Origin: Symsagittifera roscoffensis
Taxonomy: Eukaryota; Xenacoelomorpha; Acoela; Convolutidae
Assembly: GCF_963678635.1 (NCBI RefSeq)
Contig: NC_087062.1
Location: 91,427,845-91,491,844 of the forward strand
Direction: 5' to 3'
DNA: 64,000 nucleotides
Position 1 is the stretch's first letter, and each line of letters begins with the position of its first letter. The notes under the pieces were generated by a model. The model ran no database searches. It saw only the letters and a program-made list of their open reading frames with translations, and was not told where the DNA came from. Both the position numbers and the translations under genes were made by a program. Positions 44,515 through 54,689 of this stretch are shown here, piece after piece.

Positions 44515-46575
44515 CTATTTGTTATGTATTTTAGCGCTGGCAACCCTCAAATATGGTTCTTCTAACTGCTTCACTTTGACAGTTTTAGTGGTTTTTTGGG
44601 TAAATTCCTCTCCGTCTTGCACTACTGGTTCTGATGATTCATCGTTGTTTTCTGATCCCCAATCAACATCTAAAGCGTTTCCGGGATCACCACCTGAAAT
44701 GATTCTCAATTTAACTTCTCTCACACTCTGCAAAATTGACTTCAGCTCAATTATTTTCCGTTTCGCAGCTGTCAGCTGATTGGTCAAAATTTGGTTCTCT
44801 TTCTGAGACGTTCGCAATTGACTATTGATGTAGTGAAGACCTCCCGGTTGTTGTTCGTCTGCATTTTCCAGTTTCTTTCGCAGCATGTCCAGATGCAACT
44901 CTTTGCTTTCAAGTTGGTCTTTCAGAGTCCGATTCGTTTTCTCAAGACGTCGAATCATACTCGACTTTTCGATCAGAGTCGCGTCTTCGCGGTCGGCAAG
45001 CTTTTGAACCCGCTGAGTAACAGCATCAACGTTTAAGTCTAACCCAACTTCAGACATTATTGACTCAAGTTTCAAAATTTGAGACAGTTTGCCGATGAAA
45101 GCGTGGAATTTCTCACGAAGAGCTGCCAGCTCTTCAACGTCGGCTTGAGCAAAAGTGACTCGCGATTCCAATTCGGCGATGTGATCAGAATTTGTTCCTA
45201 ACTTTTGCTCCGCCAACGACGCGCATTTATACATCAGTTCGTACTTTTGAAGCTCGGTTGCCGAGTTTTCGTGGAAAGATTTCAACTGACTCTCGACACC
45301 TTGTTTGTCAACAATTGTTTGTTTGAACTGATTTAAGATCTCCATTAGTGTACTAAGAACTAGAGAGTTATCAGAGCAGTCGATGTTTATGTCAAAGCTT
45401 TTGAAAATGTTTCCTAAATCATTACGGAACTTTTCCAATTCAATTCGTAGTTGAGAAAGAGCTGTTTGGTGAGTCGATTCTAAGTCGGTCTGAGCATTTT
45501 TGGCGTCCAAAACCTCGTGCCTTGCGGTCGTTATTTGAACCTGCATCATTGAAAGCTGTTTCTCCAAAGCCGCATCTTTATCTCTCAGTTTTTGACCTAG
45601 CATGTCAATTTCTTTTTCCATATCACGTACAGCTTTTAGCAATTTGTTGTTTTCCGAAGTGAGATTTTCCCGCTCGCTCGCTATTTGTTCTTGACCTTTT
45701 GCCAAAACTTCGTTTCGGGCCTTTTCCGACTCCAGCTCGCCCACAAGTCTGAGAATCGTCGCTCTTCCTGCGTTGTTTTCTTGCTCCAGCCCGTCCATAG
45801 TCTGTTTCAAGTTGTTGTACTTCTCCGAGATGCCAGAGTTATTCTCAACGTTGGATTTTATCTCAATCAGAAGATCAGGTACAGAGTGGTGTTCAATATC
45901 TTGGCCTTCGAAAACTATGAACCCGATTTCTTTAACCGCCTTGGAGAAGTCAGCGATCGTTTCTTCCAGTTTAGTTATGTGCTCTTGGCACATGATTCGT
46001 TGCTCCTCTGAATGCTTCAACTGGACTGTTCGTTCTTCCAGAGCACTGGTTGTGGATCCCAGTTCGATCTTCTGCTCATGGTACGCTGTTTCAATCAACT
46101 TATACCTCTCGTCTAGATCCTTGTACGAGTTCTGAAGCGATGACGAAAGAGCGAGTTGCTTTTGCAAGTTTTCCTCCAGTGAGTTTTTAGCGGTTTTGGA
46201 AGTACTTTGAAGCTTCTCTTGAGCTTCAGATTTTGTTTTCTGTTCCTCTAGTTCAGTTTCCAGGACTTTCACTCGATGTTGGGCAACTGCTAGCTCCTGC
46301 TGCGACTGTTCTGCGATCGACTTGTACTTTTGGACCATGTCTTCATACAGTTTATGACAAATTAGACCTCCTGTTTGACTGGGGCCATGTGAATGACTTT
46401 CATGTCGTCCATTTTGGGCGGACGACACGTGAAATGATGACGTAGTAAATGTGGAGCCATTCATCCTGTTTGAACTTGACATGAAATTTCCAGAAGACGA
46501 GCTCGCCAGAAGACTTCCGACGTTGTCTACACTAATTTTTTCAGCAGAAGACCTCATGTGTTCTGAGGTCGTCAT
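44515..46575 (-). CDS. Coiled-coil protein, 686 residues, CCDC170-like
   Basis: An uninterrupted frame from ATG at 46,575 to TAG at 44,515. Residues about 1-65 are Ser/Gly/Asn-rich and disordered. From about 75 to 620 the protein is almost all heptad-type coiled coil (for example LEENLQKQLALSSSLQNSY and LTSENNKLLKAVRDMEKEID), broken by short globular-looking patches near FIVFEGQDIEHHSVPDLL and the FIGKLSQIL to LNVDAVTQRVQKLADRE segment. The later KSSMIRRLEK and ESKELHLDMLRKKLE pieces resemble the C-terminal part of CCDC170, a Golgi/microtubule-associated coiled-coil protein of vertebrates. The end is acidic, with a KTTKTVKVKQLEEPYLRV tail. An intronless 2-kb frame is notable beside a gene with 7-9-kb introns; a retrocopy origin is possible. 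Coding status is very likely; the family name is a motif-level guess. Confidence 0.85.
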   Translation of the reverse strand: MTTSEHMRSSAEKISVDNVGSLLASSSSGNFMSSSNRMNGSTFTTSSFHVSSAQNGRHESHSHGPSQTGGLICHKLYEDMVQKYKSIAEQSQQELAVAQHRVKVLETELEEQKTKSEAQEKLQSTSKTAKNSLEENLQKQLALSSSLQNSYKDLDERYKLIETAYHEQKIELGSTTSALEERTVQLKHSEEQRIMCQEHITKLEETIADFSKAVKEIGFIVFEGQDIEHHSVPDLLIEIKSNVENNSGISEKYNNLKQTMDGLEQENNAGRATILRLVGELESEKARNEVLAKGQEQIASERENLTSENNKLLKAVRDMEKEIDMLGQKLRDKDAALEKQLSMMQVQITTARHEVLDAKNAQTDLESTHQTALSQLRIELEKFRNDLGNIFKSFDINIDCSDNSLVLSTLMEILNQFKQTIVDKQGVESQLKSFHENSATELQKYELMYKCASLAEQKLGTNSDHIAELESRVTFAQADVEELAALREKFHAFIGKLSQILKLESIMSEVGLDLNVDAVTQRVQKLADREDATLIEKSSMIRRLEKTNRTLKDQLESKELHLDMLRKKLENADEQQPGGLHYINSQLRTSQKENQILTNQLTAAKRKIIELKSILQSVREVKLRIISGGDPGNALDVDWGSENNDESSEPVVQDGEEFTQKTTKTVKVKQLEEPYLRVASAKIHNK

Positions 46576-46919
46576 TTTAGAAGAGCTAATTTGATAGAAA
46601 ATAAATTGATAGAATTATGAATTTGAACAAAATTGTAATTTGATTAATAAAAAGTAGCTAAATTTTTAGAAACGATCTGCTAGTATGTCATGTAGAATCA
46701 ATGCAGTTTTTTGATGATAACATGGTCTAATATTAAAATACAACACGAATGTTATAAAACGAACGTTGTAGCTGGCAACTCAGACGCGTTTTTTTTTCAG
46801 TGTATCTTTTTGTCTTTTTGAAGCGCGTGCGTTTTTAGAGAAACAATCACAAACAAGAAGTAAAAGCCAACCTTTGAACATTTTAATGACATTTTGATAT
46901 AACATTGATTTGATCCGAC
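46576..46919. other. Upstream flank of the coiled-coil gene
   Basis: AT-rich sequence that should include its promoter and 5' UTR. No element could be identified with confidence. Confidence 0.4.
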
Positions 46920-47236
46920 CAGTTAGTGTGGGTTGAACTTTTGGTTTGGGTATGTTTCCCCCCTTTGTACTATTTTTGGCTGGCTGATCTTAAAAATTTT
47001 CTAAAGGCGCCATCAGCGCCAATATTTACTAATTTTAAGGGGGGAACGCGCGCCGAAAAAACGCGATTTTTTGGTCAAAATTGGCGCCGAAAATTTGGCC
47101 AAAATAGGGACTTATAAGTGCTTTGGGAGAGCTAGAAAAGTCAATTCGGGCAACCTAAAAAAAGGGTCGTCAAAATTTTTGCCATTTTATTTTGAAAAGA
47201 CGCTCCCCCTTCGAGAAAATCCTAGATCCGCCCCTG
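46920..47236 (-). mobile_element. Non-autonomous hAT-family element, inverted
   Basis: Its right side reads TTCGAGAAAATCCTAGATCC then GCCCCTG at 47,236, the complement of the CAGGGGCGGATCTAGGATTT tip. Its left side has TCCCCCCTTTGTACTATTTT and GGCTGGCTGATC, the complement of the family's other end. The interior has several TTGGCGCC words. A matching left tip and target-site duplication were not found. Confidence 0.65.
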
Positions 47237-48082
47237 GTTAGATCCGAAACAAAACTTAAAATGAGTTGCGGTTCGCATCGCACAAATAAATGAGCTGGCT
47301 TATAGTTTATGCAGCTTATACTAAACAGCCTGAAAGCAAACATATTCCACAGCATACATTAAGCAGGGTGGATTCAAAGTCCGGAGGCTTAAGACTGCGT
47401 TGCGTCTCTTCGGAATTTGATCCCTGACAGACGAATATAACATCTCACCCGACAAATTTTTCAACTGACTAACCCTAAAAATCGAACACTTTTGGCCCAC
47501 TATTTTTGAAGAGTACTCGCGAAAAACATTTTAAAAAATTAGTCGAAAGACAAAAAAACTGCTAAAAAACGCATTTTTTGAATTTTTCATCTCTTTTTTT
47601 TCCTCGCGAAATTTTCCCTTCCAATTATATATCAGCACTACTATAATTGACATTCTGCTCTCTCGTGATCCGCAAAAATAACCAACTTTGCTTAGAATGA
47701 AAAAATCAATGTCTATCTTTTTCATTTGTGAATTCTAGAACCAAAAAACTTATTCTAAATGTTTCATTAAGTCGAATCTATGTTAGAGTAAAAATGTTAC
47801 AAATCTGAGTTTCATTACAAGGCAAAATTGTACGTTTTGTGAATTGTAAGCGGATTCCGCAACCGGCCAAACTCAGATTTGTCGCGAAACCTGCAACATT
47901 TCTACTTTTTGCTGACTTTCTTTGCTGTTTTGAATTGAACAAACAAATAGGTATAACAATGTACCGTTCAAAATTTCGCCGCCAAAATTAGGCCAATCAG
48001 CAGAACCCGAAATTTTATTTGCGGAATCTTGAACAGTTTATAGAATCCACAAAAAATAAAAGATACATAGTTGGAGTGCGGC
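47237..48082. other. Non-coding with dispersed-repeat piece
   Basis: Bases about 47,850-47,910 (GGATTCCGCAACCGGCCAAA) match the repeat at 28,390. Nothing else recognised. Confidence 0.45.
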
Positions 48083-48283
48083 CAGTATTTAGACAGCCGC
48101 GTATTCATACTGGTCAGTATTTAGACAAATACTGTTTCAACCAATCAGAATCGAGAAAAAACATAAATAATCCAAAATAAATAATAATTATTTATTAATT
48201 TCTTCTTTGTCTCGATTCTGATTGGTTGAAACAGTATTTGTCTAAATACTGACCAGTATGAATACGCGGCTGTCTAAATACTG
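48083..48283. mobile_element. MITE with perfect 74-bp terminal inverted repeats
   Basis: Arms 48,083-48,156 and 48,210-48,283 are exact inverted complements over 74 bases, starting CAGTATTTAGACAGCCGCGT. The CAGTATTTAGACA word is itself repeated inside each arm. The centre of 53 bases is AT only in character. No clear target-site duplication is seen, so the superfamily is open. Perfect arms imply a young insertion or ongoing arm homogenisation. Confidence 0.8.
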
Positions 48284-49239
48284 ACATGTAACCACATAGT
48301 TATACATCACTGATTACAATTTTGTAAACTTTGAAGCAAATCAATCAAGGACTTCGTAGATCAGGAGTTTAAAGCATAAACATTTTCTGATATGTTGCAT
48401 GTGAATAACTTTCTCTCAAATGTCAACTCCATGAGGCGTCAACTCGTTGAACACAGTAAATGATCGAAAATGACTATTCCCATTTTTTTTGAAACATCGA
48501 AGATTCGCCAGAGGCAGCAATTCTTATCACGCGACATTTTATAGTTTTCGAATTGCAGGAATTGTAAATACCAGTTTTGAGATTCTCTATACACTTTTAT
48601 AAAACTCTCCATACACAAGTCATAAAAATAGGCTGATTACAAACTGCTACGGGATCATGCACCTAATTAGCAACCTATTTGGCTTAAAATGCAAAATGAA
48701 ATAATTTGACGTTGCGATAACGGGTAATTAAAAACAATCAGCTACAACAAAAAATCTTTGTTGGAAATCATTATCTTTGTTTTTTTTTCGAACTCGTTTC
48801 TTTGTTTTCAACGAATCATTTTATGAAATTTCTCTATAATTCAACATTAGTCAGTGCAGGAAACAGCAACTTGTTCTAGTTGGACAAACTGACAAAAAAA
48901 CAACACAATTACATCACCAAAAGAACCACTTGGAAATGCTGTAAAAGGCTTTGTTAAACAACTGTAAAAACATTCAAAAATGAGATCGTACCCAAAAATG
49001 GCAAGCATAGTCAAGAAAAAATGTTCCATGATCATGAAATCAAAATGCAAGTTGTTCTTTATAACACAGAGTGTATTGTTTTTAAAATCTACTCAGTTTA
49101 AAACTAATCAAAAATGCTTTAAAAAACACGACAATTAGTTGTGCGTTTCCTGCGTAGAAACGAGTGACCTCTGAAAAAACTAGGATTTTTGGGTAGGAGA
49201 AAGTTGACTTTTTTAAGTAAAAATTTTCTGTCTGGTGAG
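48284..49239. other. Non-coding stretch, nothing recognised
   Basis: AT-rich with no gene or repeat family identified. Confidence 0.4.
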
Positions 49240-50350
49240 GAATTTTCTCTTCAAGTTGATCACTCCTGTTTTTAAAGTCAAACGTGTCATCAAAGAGAAA
49301 GCTCAGTCACTTTATTTGTCATCTCGATTCCTGTACATTGAAAGAGAAACTGACATGGAGACTGGTGTAAAGCTGTTTAAATAGATGTCACTTTCAAGAA
49401 CAAATTAACGGCAAAGGTGTATTGGATCAACCCCAATGACAACAAAAAGATATAGCGATCACACGTGAGCTGTCCCTCAGCCTGGGCAGGAAAAATTTCC
49501 TTCGACTCATTTCGGGTCCGGTTGACTATAGTCATATGTTTTTTCTCAGTAGCCAAAATGCGCAAAGAGATTGCTCGTCGTTTTAGGTTATCGTCCAAAG
49601 CGAACATTAGATAATGGTCCTATAGGACCATTATCTAATGTTCGCTTTGGACATAACCTGGAACTTTTAGAGTCTAGCACCGTATTATGGCACGCAGATG
49701 GAACTCTGAAAACCGGCACATCGCTATTCTACCAAACTTCTATGAGTCATGCCGTAGTGATTGAACAAACAAAATGATTGATATAAAACGACGTGCAATC
49801 TATTTGCGCATTTTGGCTACTGAGAAAAAAACATATGAATTTTGAGCCAGGGCAGATTGTTGTGGATTTTTAAAAGACTTCGTTTGAAGCAATTCAAAAA
49901 TGTTTGGCCGGTGTAGTGATCAAAGGACGCATTTTCATTTCACCTGAGCAAACTAACGTAACCTTTCGGAAATCAATGGAATGGCTCCCATTTAAAAACA
50001 GATCAAAAAACGCGCCCATTGTCAAACTCGTTTGTAGCTTTAGCACTCATACCAGAGCTAGACTTTGTGATAAATGGCATTGCCCTATGCATTTCTCTTT
50101 GTGAGGAGCAGACATTTCCCCATGTTGAAAATTTCGAGTAGACTTGGTTTGAGAACATCAATCAGACGAGCTAGTAAGTTTTCTCAATTTTTGTGGAACC
50201 AGTTCAAAAATGAAAAGAATGGAAGACAGAATACTACAATTTGAGTAAGAGGCTGACATGGAACTTTCCAAATAGTAATGGATTACGCTCGTCCGACCAT
50301 CCATAAATTTATTCAATTCATGCAAAAAGAACAGATCATAAATGAGATTA
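49240..50350 (+). pseudogene. MULE-type transposase remnant
   Basis: Plus-strand frame 49,571-49,777 contains LWHADGTLKTGTSLFYQTSM, matching the first catalytic Asp strand of MULE transposases (D-G-T-F-K-x-x-P-x-L-F-x-Q-x-x-x-I-H). Further on, at about 50,180-50,340, FLWNQFKNEKNGRQNTT, HGTFQIVMDYARPTIHKFIQ and FMQKEQ match the C-terminal end (N-N-A-x-E-x-W-H...HPTIWKFI...KEQ). Stops and frameshifts fill the middle. It is a dead copy; terminal inverted repeats were not found. A part of the N-terminal region is present inverted (minus, 49,377-49,607). Confidence 0.7.
49593..49652. repeat. Spacer-free perfect 60-bp palindrome in the MULE remnant
   Basis: Thirty bases beginning GTCCAAAGCGAACATTAGAT are followed at once by their exact complement, centred on CCTATAGG at 49,619-49,626. 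Weaker pairing (AGGTTA with TAACCT) continues outside. It marks the junction between the forward and inverted MULE pieces. Confidence 0.85.
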
Positions 50351-50351
50351 C

Positions 50352-50876
50352 AAAACTACTCATATCAGGGCAAAGCCCTGAATGTTCCGTGTGCCTTTTA
50401 ATGTTTATGGAGCAGTAATAACATATAAAAATTTAATGTAATAAAACAAACTAAACAATATTTTTTCTAAAATTTGAAATTTTTATAAAATCATCGCCCC
50501 ACACGCCATATAAAGTAAAAAGTGATAAATTTTGCTCCTAGTAGCAAATCAATTATACAAGTAAGCTTCCTTCGACCAATTTGGAACAATTTCTAAGACG
50601 GATTTAATCTCCGCTTACGCGTTAACAGAGCGAAATATATGGCGCGTTAATTGTCCCAAACTGGCCAAAATGGTAACATTTAAACCGCCATAACTTTACG
50701 AAAAATGATCACAGGTAAAATATCTTTTCAAGTTTAAGCTCAAGACAACAATACCTTTCGAATGATATAAGAAAATCCCGTCAAAAATCGCTAGTTAAAT
50801 AGTCGAAATTTGTCTGAAGAAAAAAAACCCACCCCGAGCACAAATATTCCGTTACTTTCGTATCGAAAGTCGGAAC
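50352..50876 (-). mobile_element. Family A element, isolated copy
   Basis: A full-length minus-strand copy of about 525 bp lying immediately after the MULE C-terminal remains, away from the array. Its right-end hairpin is TCAGGGC-TTT-GCCCTGA, showing a changed loop with an intact stem. Its left end, CGTATCGAAAGTCGGAAC, is intact. No minisatellite accompanies it, so the 530-bp unit is mobile on its own. Confidence 0.75.
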
Positions 50877-51719
50877 AAAAATTACTCAAAGCTAATCAGG
50901 AGAGAATGCTACTAAAGTTTACAAACATAAAAAATCCTATCATGATAAGGGAACTTGTAAAAAAAATATCAGATAAGTAACCTTGTAAAGCCACTTGAAG
51001 AATTATTTCTTAGGTTTGACTTCTGGATTGCATAATACATATTGTTTTGCTGGTTCATGGTTCGATGTTAAATTATTTTTGCTTAAAGGTTTACTGCGGT
51101 AATTTTTGTCACATGGTGCAAATGGTTGCCCCTTACAAATTGTCGATTTTAAAAACTACCATTTCTTGCTGTTGACAAACTGCCGCTTTGCCTGTTTGCT
51201 CATGCTTGATTTGTTGGCTCTGCAAATGGCCAGTTTTTTTGATAATTTCAATACACTACACCGAAAAAGTTTCCGGGTGACCTATTGCTGAAAAAATGAG
51301 GAAAGTTATCCAAAGGCTGATGTTGCGCGCTCTTGATCACATCTCGTTGATTCAACTAAATCCAGTATCTTAGATATCAATCACTCCACTCATTGTTAAA
51401 GGACGCATTCAAATTAGAAACTCAGCAAACGTTTTCGCACATTTTAGTGCATCTTCATGTTTCAAAACTCTAACTTAATTTGTACAAATTGATCGATAAT
51501 CTTGCAGGCCATTATATATGAAACTTAAACAATCAAAATATCGCAATTATTTCCAAAATTAACTGATAGTTATTATATAAGCAATTTATAAAGTTAAACC
51601 CAAATTCATGACAAATTTGATTTTTTTTGTTCATACAATTTAGAGTTGCTGCTAAGTTGCTACTAACATGTTAAAAATTCCAATGTTTCTTGTTGAAGCC
51701 AAAAATTCACGATTCTAGA
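50877..51719. other. Non-coding stretch, nothing recognised
   Basis: AT-rich, no gene or known repeat seen. Confidence 0.4.
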
Positions 51720-53060
51720 ATTATAGCTCAAGTGTCAGCTCCCTACTTCTAAACTATATGCGCGTTTAAATTGCCCGTCTCTTTTTTCTAATGTACAGCG
51801 CCTCAGATGTATCTAGCTTGATGTTGATGTCGGCCTGGTGGATTATCTTCGAATTGAACTCCGATTCACCACTATGACTTTCAAACTGCCTTTTATGCTT
51901 TCCATGGAAAAATTCGTTTCCTCAATCCTTTTTCGTGGGATGTCGGAACGTTAGGCCAACAAAAATGGATTTGCTCAGACAACAAGCTAATTTCTACACC
52001 CGTTTTGTTTTTGGTTCATGGCAAAAGGAGGGTTTGAAGTGGGCACACAAGTTATTAATTTTCACGTCGTGAATAATACCTGCAGTTTGATGACGTTGCG
52101 CACTTTTTGCTGTTATTTGATTGTAGTTGCTCGATTGTGAATCATCAAAAGGTATGGTGAATCGTTAATATAGTCACTGGGATTTTCTTTCTCAGCCATT
52201 TTTTTTGTCTTTCGTGATTATCTTTTCAAGGGCTTGCATTGCAAACTGCGACTACCAAGCGTCTGGATATTGATTATCCAACCACTGTTTACGGTTAATT
52301 TTCATCGCTTCAATAAAATTTTCTCATTTGGGCGTACTGCAGAAAACAAATAGAATTGCTCCTTCAATTAACTTTTCTTTGTACTGAAACGGGGCATAAT
52401 TTCTTAAACTAGTGTGGTTACCTGTATCTGTTGGTTTCTGATACCATCCATGTTCTTTATTACACAAATGCCAACACCCTTCCCATAAAATACCGCAATC
52501 ATTTTTTACTCTTCAGATACTTTCGAGCTTTCTCAACATAACCTGTCAATTTTTAGACGTTTGCCATTGCCTCGAGCTGGAAAAATAAGTCGCCAGGGAT
52601 TTTGGACTTTGGAAATCCAAAAACAGATCCAAAAAATATCAGCGAGAATGTGAGTCTCATTCAATTTATCTTAAACAGGACATTTCGGCCCTAATATAGG
52701 AACCTGTTGAACTCAAGTTGGTAATGCGATAGAATCAAAAGCTTTTGTCGATCTCTCGCCTTGTTTGCCTAGAGGTTGATTTGCTTTTGAGATAGTTTTG
52801 GTTACATACTTTTGATGTGTTTTTTAAATATTGTTATTCTTTTTTGTCCCCTAATGCTTTTTATGTGATCATCATAGACCAGTTTTTCTCATCTACCCTC
52901 CATCATGCCAACTTTCTTGTTTTTTTTTCTAGTTTGCCATTGACGTTTTAATTGTCTGTCTTTGCCTTGTTAATCTTCGTTTCTACAAAGTTTACCTGAA
53001 AACTGGGAACCGCTTGGTCCAAAAACCACCCCATTTTCCGGAAATGGGAACCTCAAAAAC
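51720..53060 (-). pseudogene. Penelope-like retroelement, copy 1 (internally deleted)
   Basis: Minus-strand translation near 52,420-52,260 gives HGWYQKPTDTGNHTSLRNYA and KEKLIEGAILF, the thumb-side motif of Penelope-like RTs (W-Y-R-K-P-T-D-T). At 51,900-51,730 are EALYIRKKR and FRSRELTLEL, the C-terminus of the GIY-YIG endonuclease part. At 53,050-52,900 is an N-terminal piece similar to copy 2 (INKAKTDN). The catalytic RT region between is missing. Many stops are present. Confidence 0.7.
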
Positions 53061-53779
53061 TCAGGCATTATCTCGTCTTCTAGTCAAAAATTCAAAAATT
53101 TGGTGGCAATTCAAGTATTTGATTTAAAGGCAGGCATAATCACCGAATAAATTTCAAAAGAGAATTTTTTTAAAGTCCACATCCAGATTGAAGGTGGAAG
53201 TATAACAGTGCTCTTTGTTTTGCAGGCTACGAGGAGTAAGCCTAACGTGACACCCACAAAGCAAAACAAAAATTACTTGTTCAACTTACCCTCTACGTTG
53301 AAGCCTTCTCAGTCATTGCCCCCATCAGTTTTTTCGCATCTGTCCGCCAGTCTTTTTATGTCCGCCCTTCTTCTCGCTTGCGACATCTTTTTCGTGTTTG
53401 AACCAAGTTTTGCCGGCAGGCGGCAGGTTGACTTGGTGTTCAAACAAAACCCGCAAGACTTAACCTCAAGCTGATAGTATTAGGCTCACTATTACCAGAT
53501 CATAGTGTTTTTTTTGCGCACAGTGTGTGGTGACTTCGATAAATGTTGAATCCATATTTTGCTCAAATGAGCTTTCTTGGGAACCAATAGTTTTAACTGA
53601 TTTTTCGAAATCTATAGAACAAGCCATTCCTATTTTTTTCGAATCTTCGCTTGATTGCACAGTTTCTGTTGCTGAAATGACAACGTGGATACTTGAACAA
53701 TTTTTTTCCTGAAATCAAATTTTTTGTTCTGCTGCAATAATGTTAAGCGTAGTATTAAAATTTTGAAAAACAATTTTAT
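53061..53779. other. Unassigned stretch between retroelements
   Basis: An 88-codon plus frame (53,208-53,474) and a 64-codon minus frame overlap nothing I recognise. It may be the flank of one of the retroelements. Confidence 0.35.
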
Positions 53780-54095
53780 CTGCAGCGGTTATCCGTTTTT
53801 TTAGAGATACATTTTGATAACGATTAGTTAAAAATGGTTTTATTAAATTGTTGTAGCACATGCCAGAAAAGCAATAGCCTTCTAGCTTTTTGATCAGAAT
53901 AGCATAATCAAAATAGTCAAACGCTTTTCTGGCATCCGTTTTTTTAGAGATACATTTTGATAACGATTAGTTAAAAATGGTTTTATTAAATTGTTGTAGC
54001 ACATGCCAGAAAAGCAATAGCCTTCTAGCTTTTTGATCAGAATAGCATAATCAAAATAGTCAAACGCTTTTTTGAAATCTAAAATACTTCAAAGT
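53780..54095 (-). pseudogene. Non-LTR (LINE) reverse transcriptase fragment, inverted 5' piece
   Basis: Reading minus from about 54,083: ILDFKKAFDYFDYAILIKKL, then EGYCFSGMCYNNLIKPFLTN and RYQNVSLKK. This is the motif A and following region of jockey/CR1-type RTs (D-x-x-K-A-F-D). A unit of about 150 bp holding this stretch is present twice in tandem. The catalytic A-D-D box is absent. Confidence 0.75.
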
Positions 54096-54119
54096 CTATC
54101 CCAGGTCCTTCTTTAATTA

Positions 54120-54570
54120 CCATGGGCAAACACAAAATCAAGACAGCGGAATACAGATTGGGATCGGACATATCAGCCCCTACAACTAAAGTCAATAAGT
54201 CCAAAAAACGACTGGGGAGTGATCTTTGTTTGCATCTCAAATTCAATAGTAACATCGCTGAGAAAGTAAATCCCTGGGACTCATTAGTAGCACAATTAAA
54301 CATCCGGTTGCAAGTATGTTGCAATTCCTGTTCAGCTCATTTTTAGGATTTTATTTGGAGTAGGATTCTTCAGTCGGGAACCCTCAAGGTATAAACTTCT
54401 CCGCAATGATAGTAAATGTTGAAAGGCGCGCAACGCGGTTGCTGGAAAACATGAAAAATGATCCATTTGAAGATAAACTACATAAATTAGACCTTCCCTC
54501 GTTAGCATTTAGGAGACTAAGAGGATCAGTACGACAAACATCAGACTTAAGTTTCTGAGACATTGTATCA
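54120..54570 (+). pseudogene. Non-LTR (LINE) C-terminal RT fragment, forward 3' piece
   Basis: Plus-strand reading gives KSKKRLGSDLCLHLKFNSNI and AEKVN, the D-L-G-V-x-x-x-x-x-L-x-F-x-x-H-I strand found after the catalytic box of jockey/CR1-type RTs. At 54,420-54,530, with stops, comes ERRATRLLENMKND-like and LHKLDLPSLAFRRLRGSVRQ sequence, the usual end of the domain. Together with the inverted piece to its left it gives a 5'-inverted LINE insertion. Confidence 0.75.
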
Positions 54571-54689
54571 ATTTGATCTTTTTTACATCAAATTTACTTT
54601 TTTTTTCGACTTGTCTCAGTTTTCATTTTCGAAACATGTCAGTGTTTTATTACACAAATTTTTTCACTTTTGTTTTAGCCGAAACTTTG

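Noticed and set aside
45685-46135. Plus-strand frames of 108 and 120 codons over the coiled-coil gene
   Set aside because: Antisense shadows of the 686-residue frame.
54079-54324. 81-codon minus frame
   Set aside because: Antisense to the forward LINE piece; the LINE motif on the plus strand explains the DNA.
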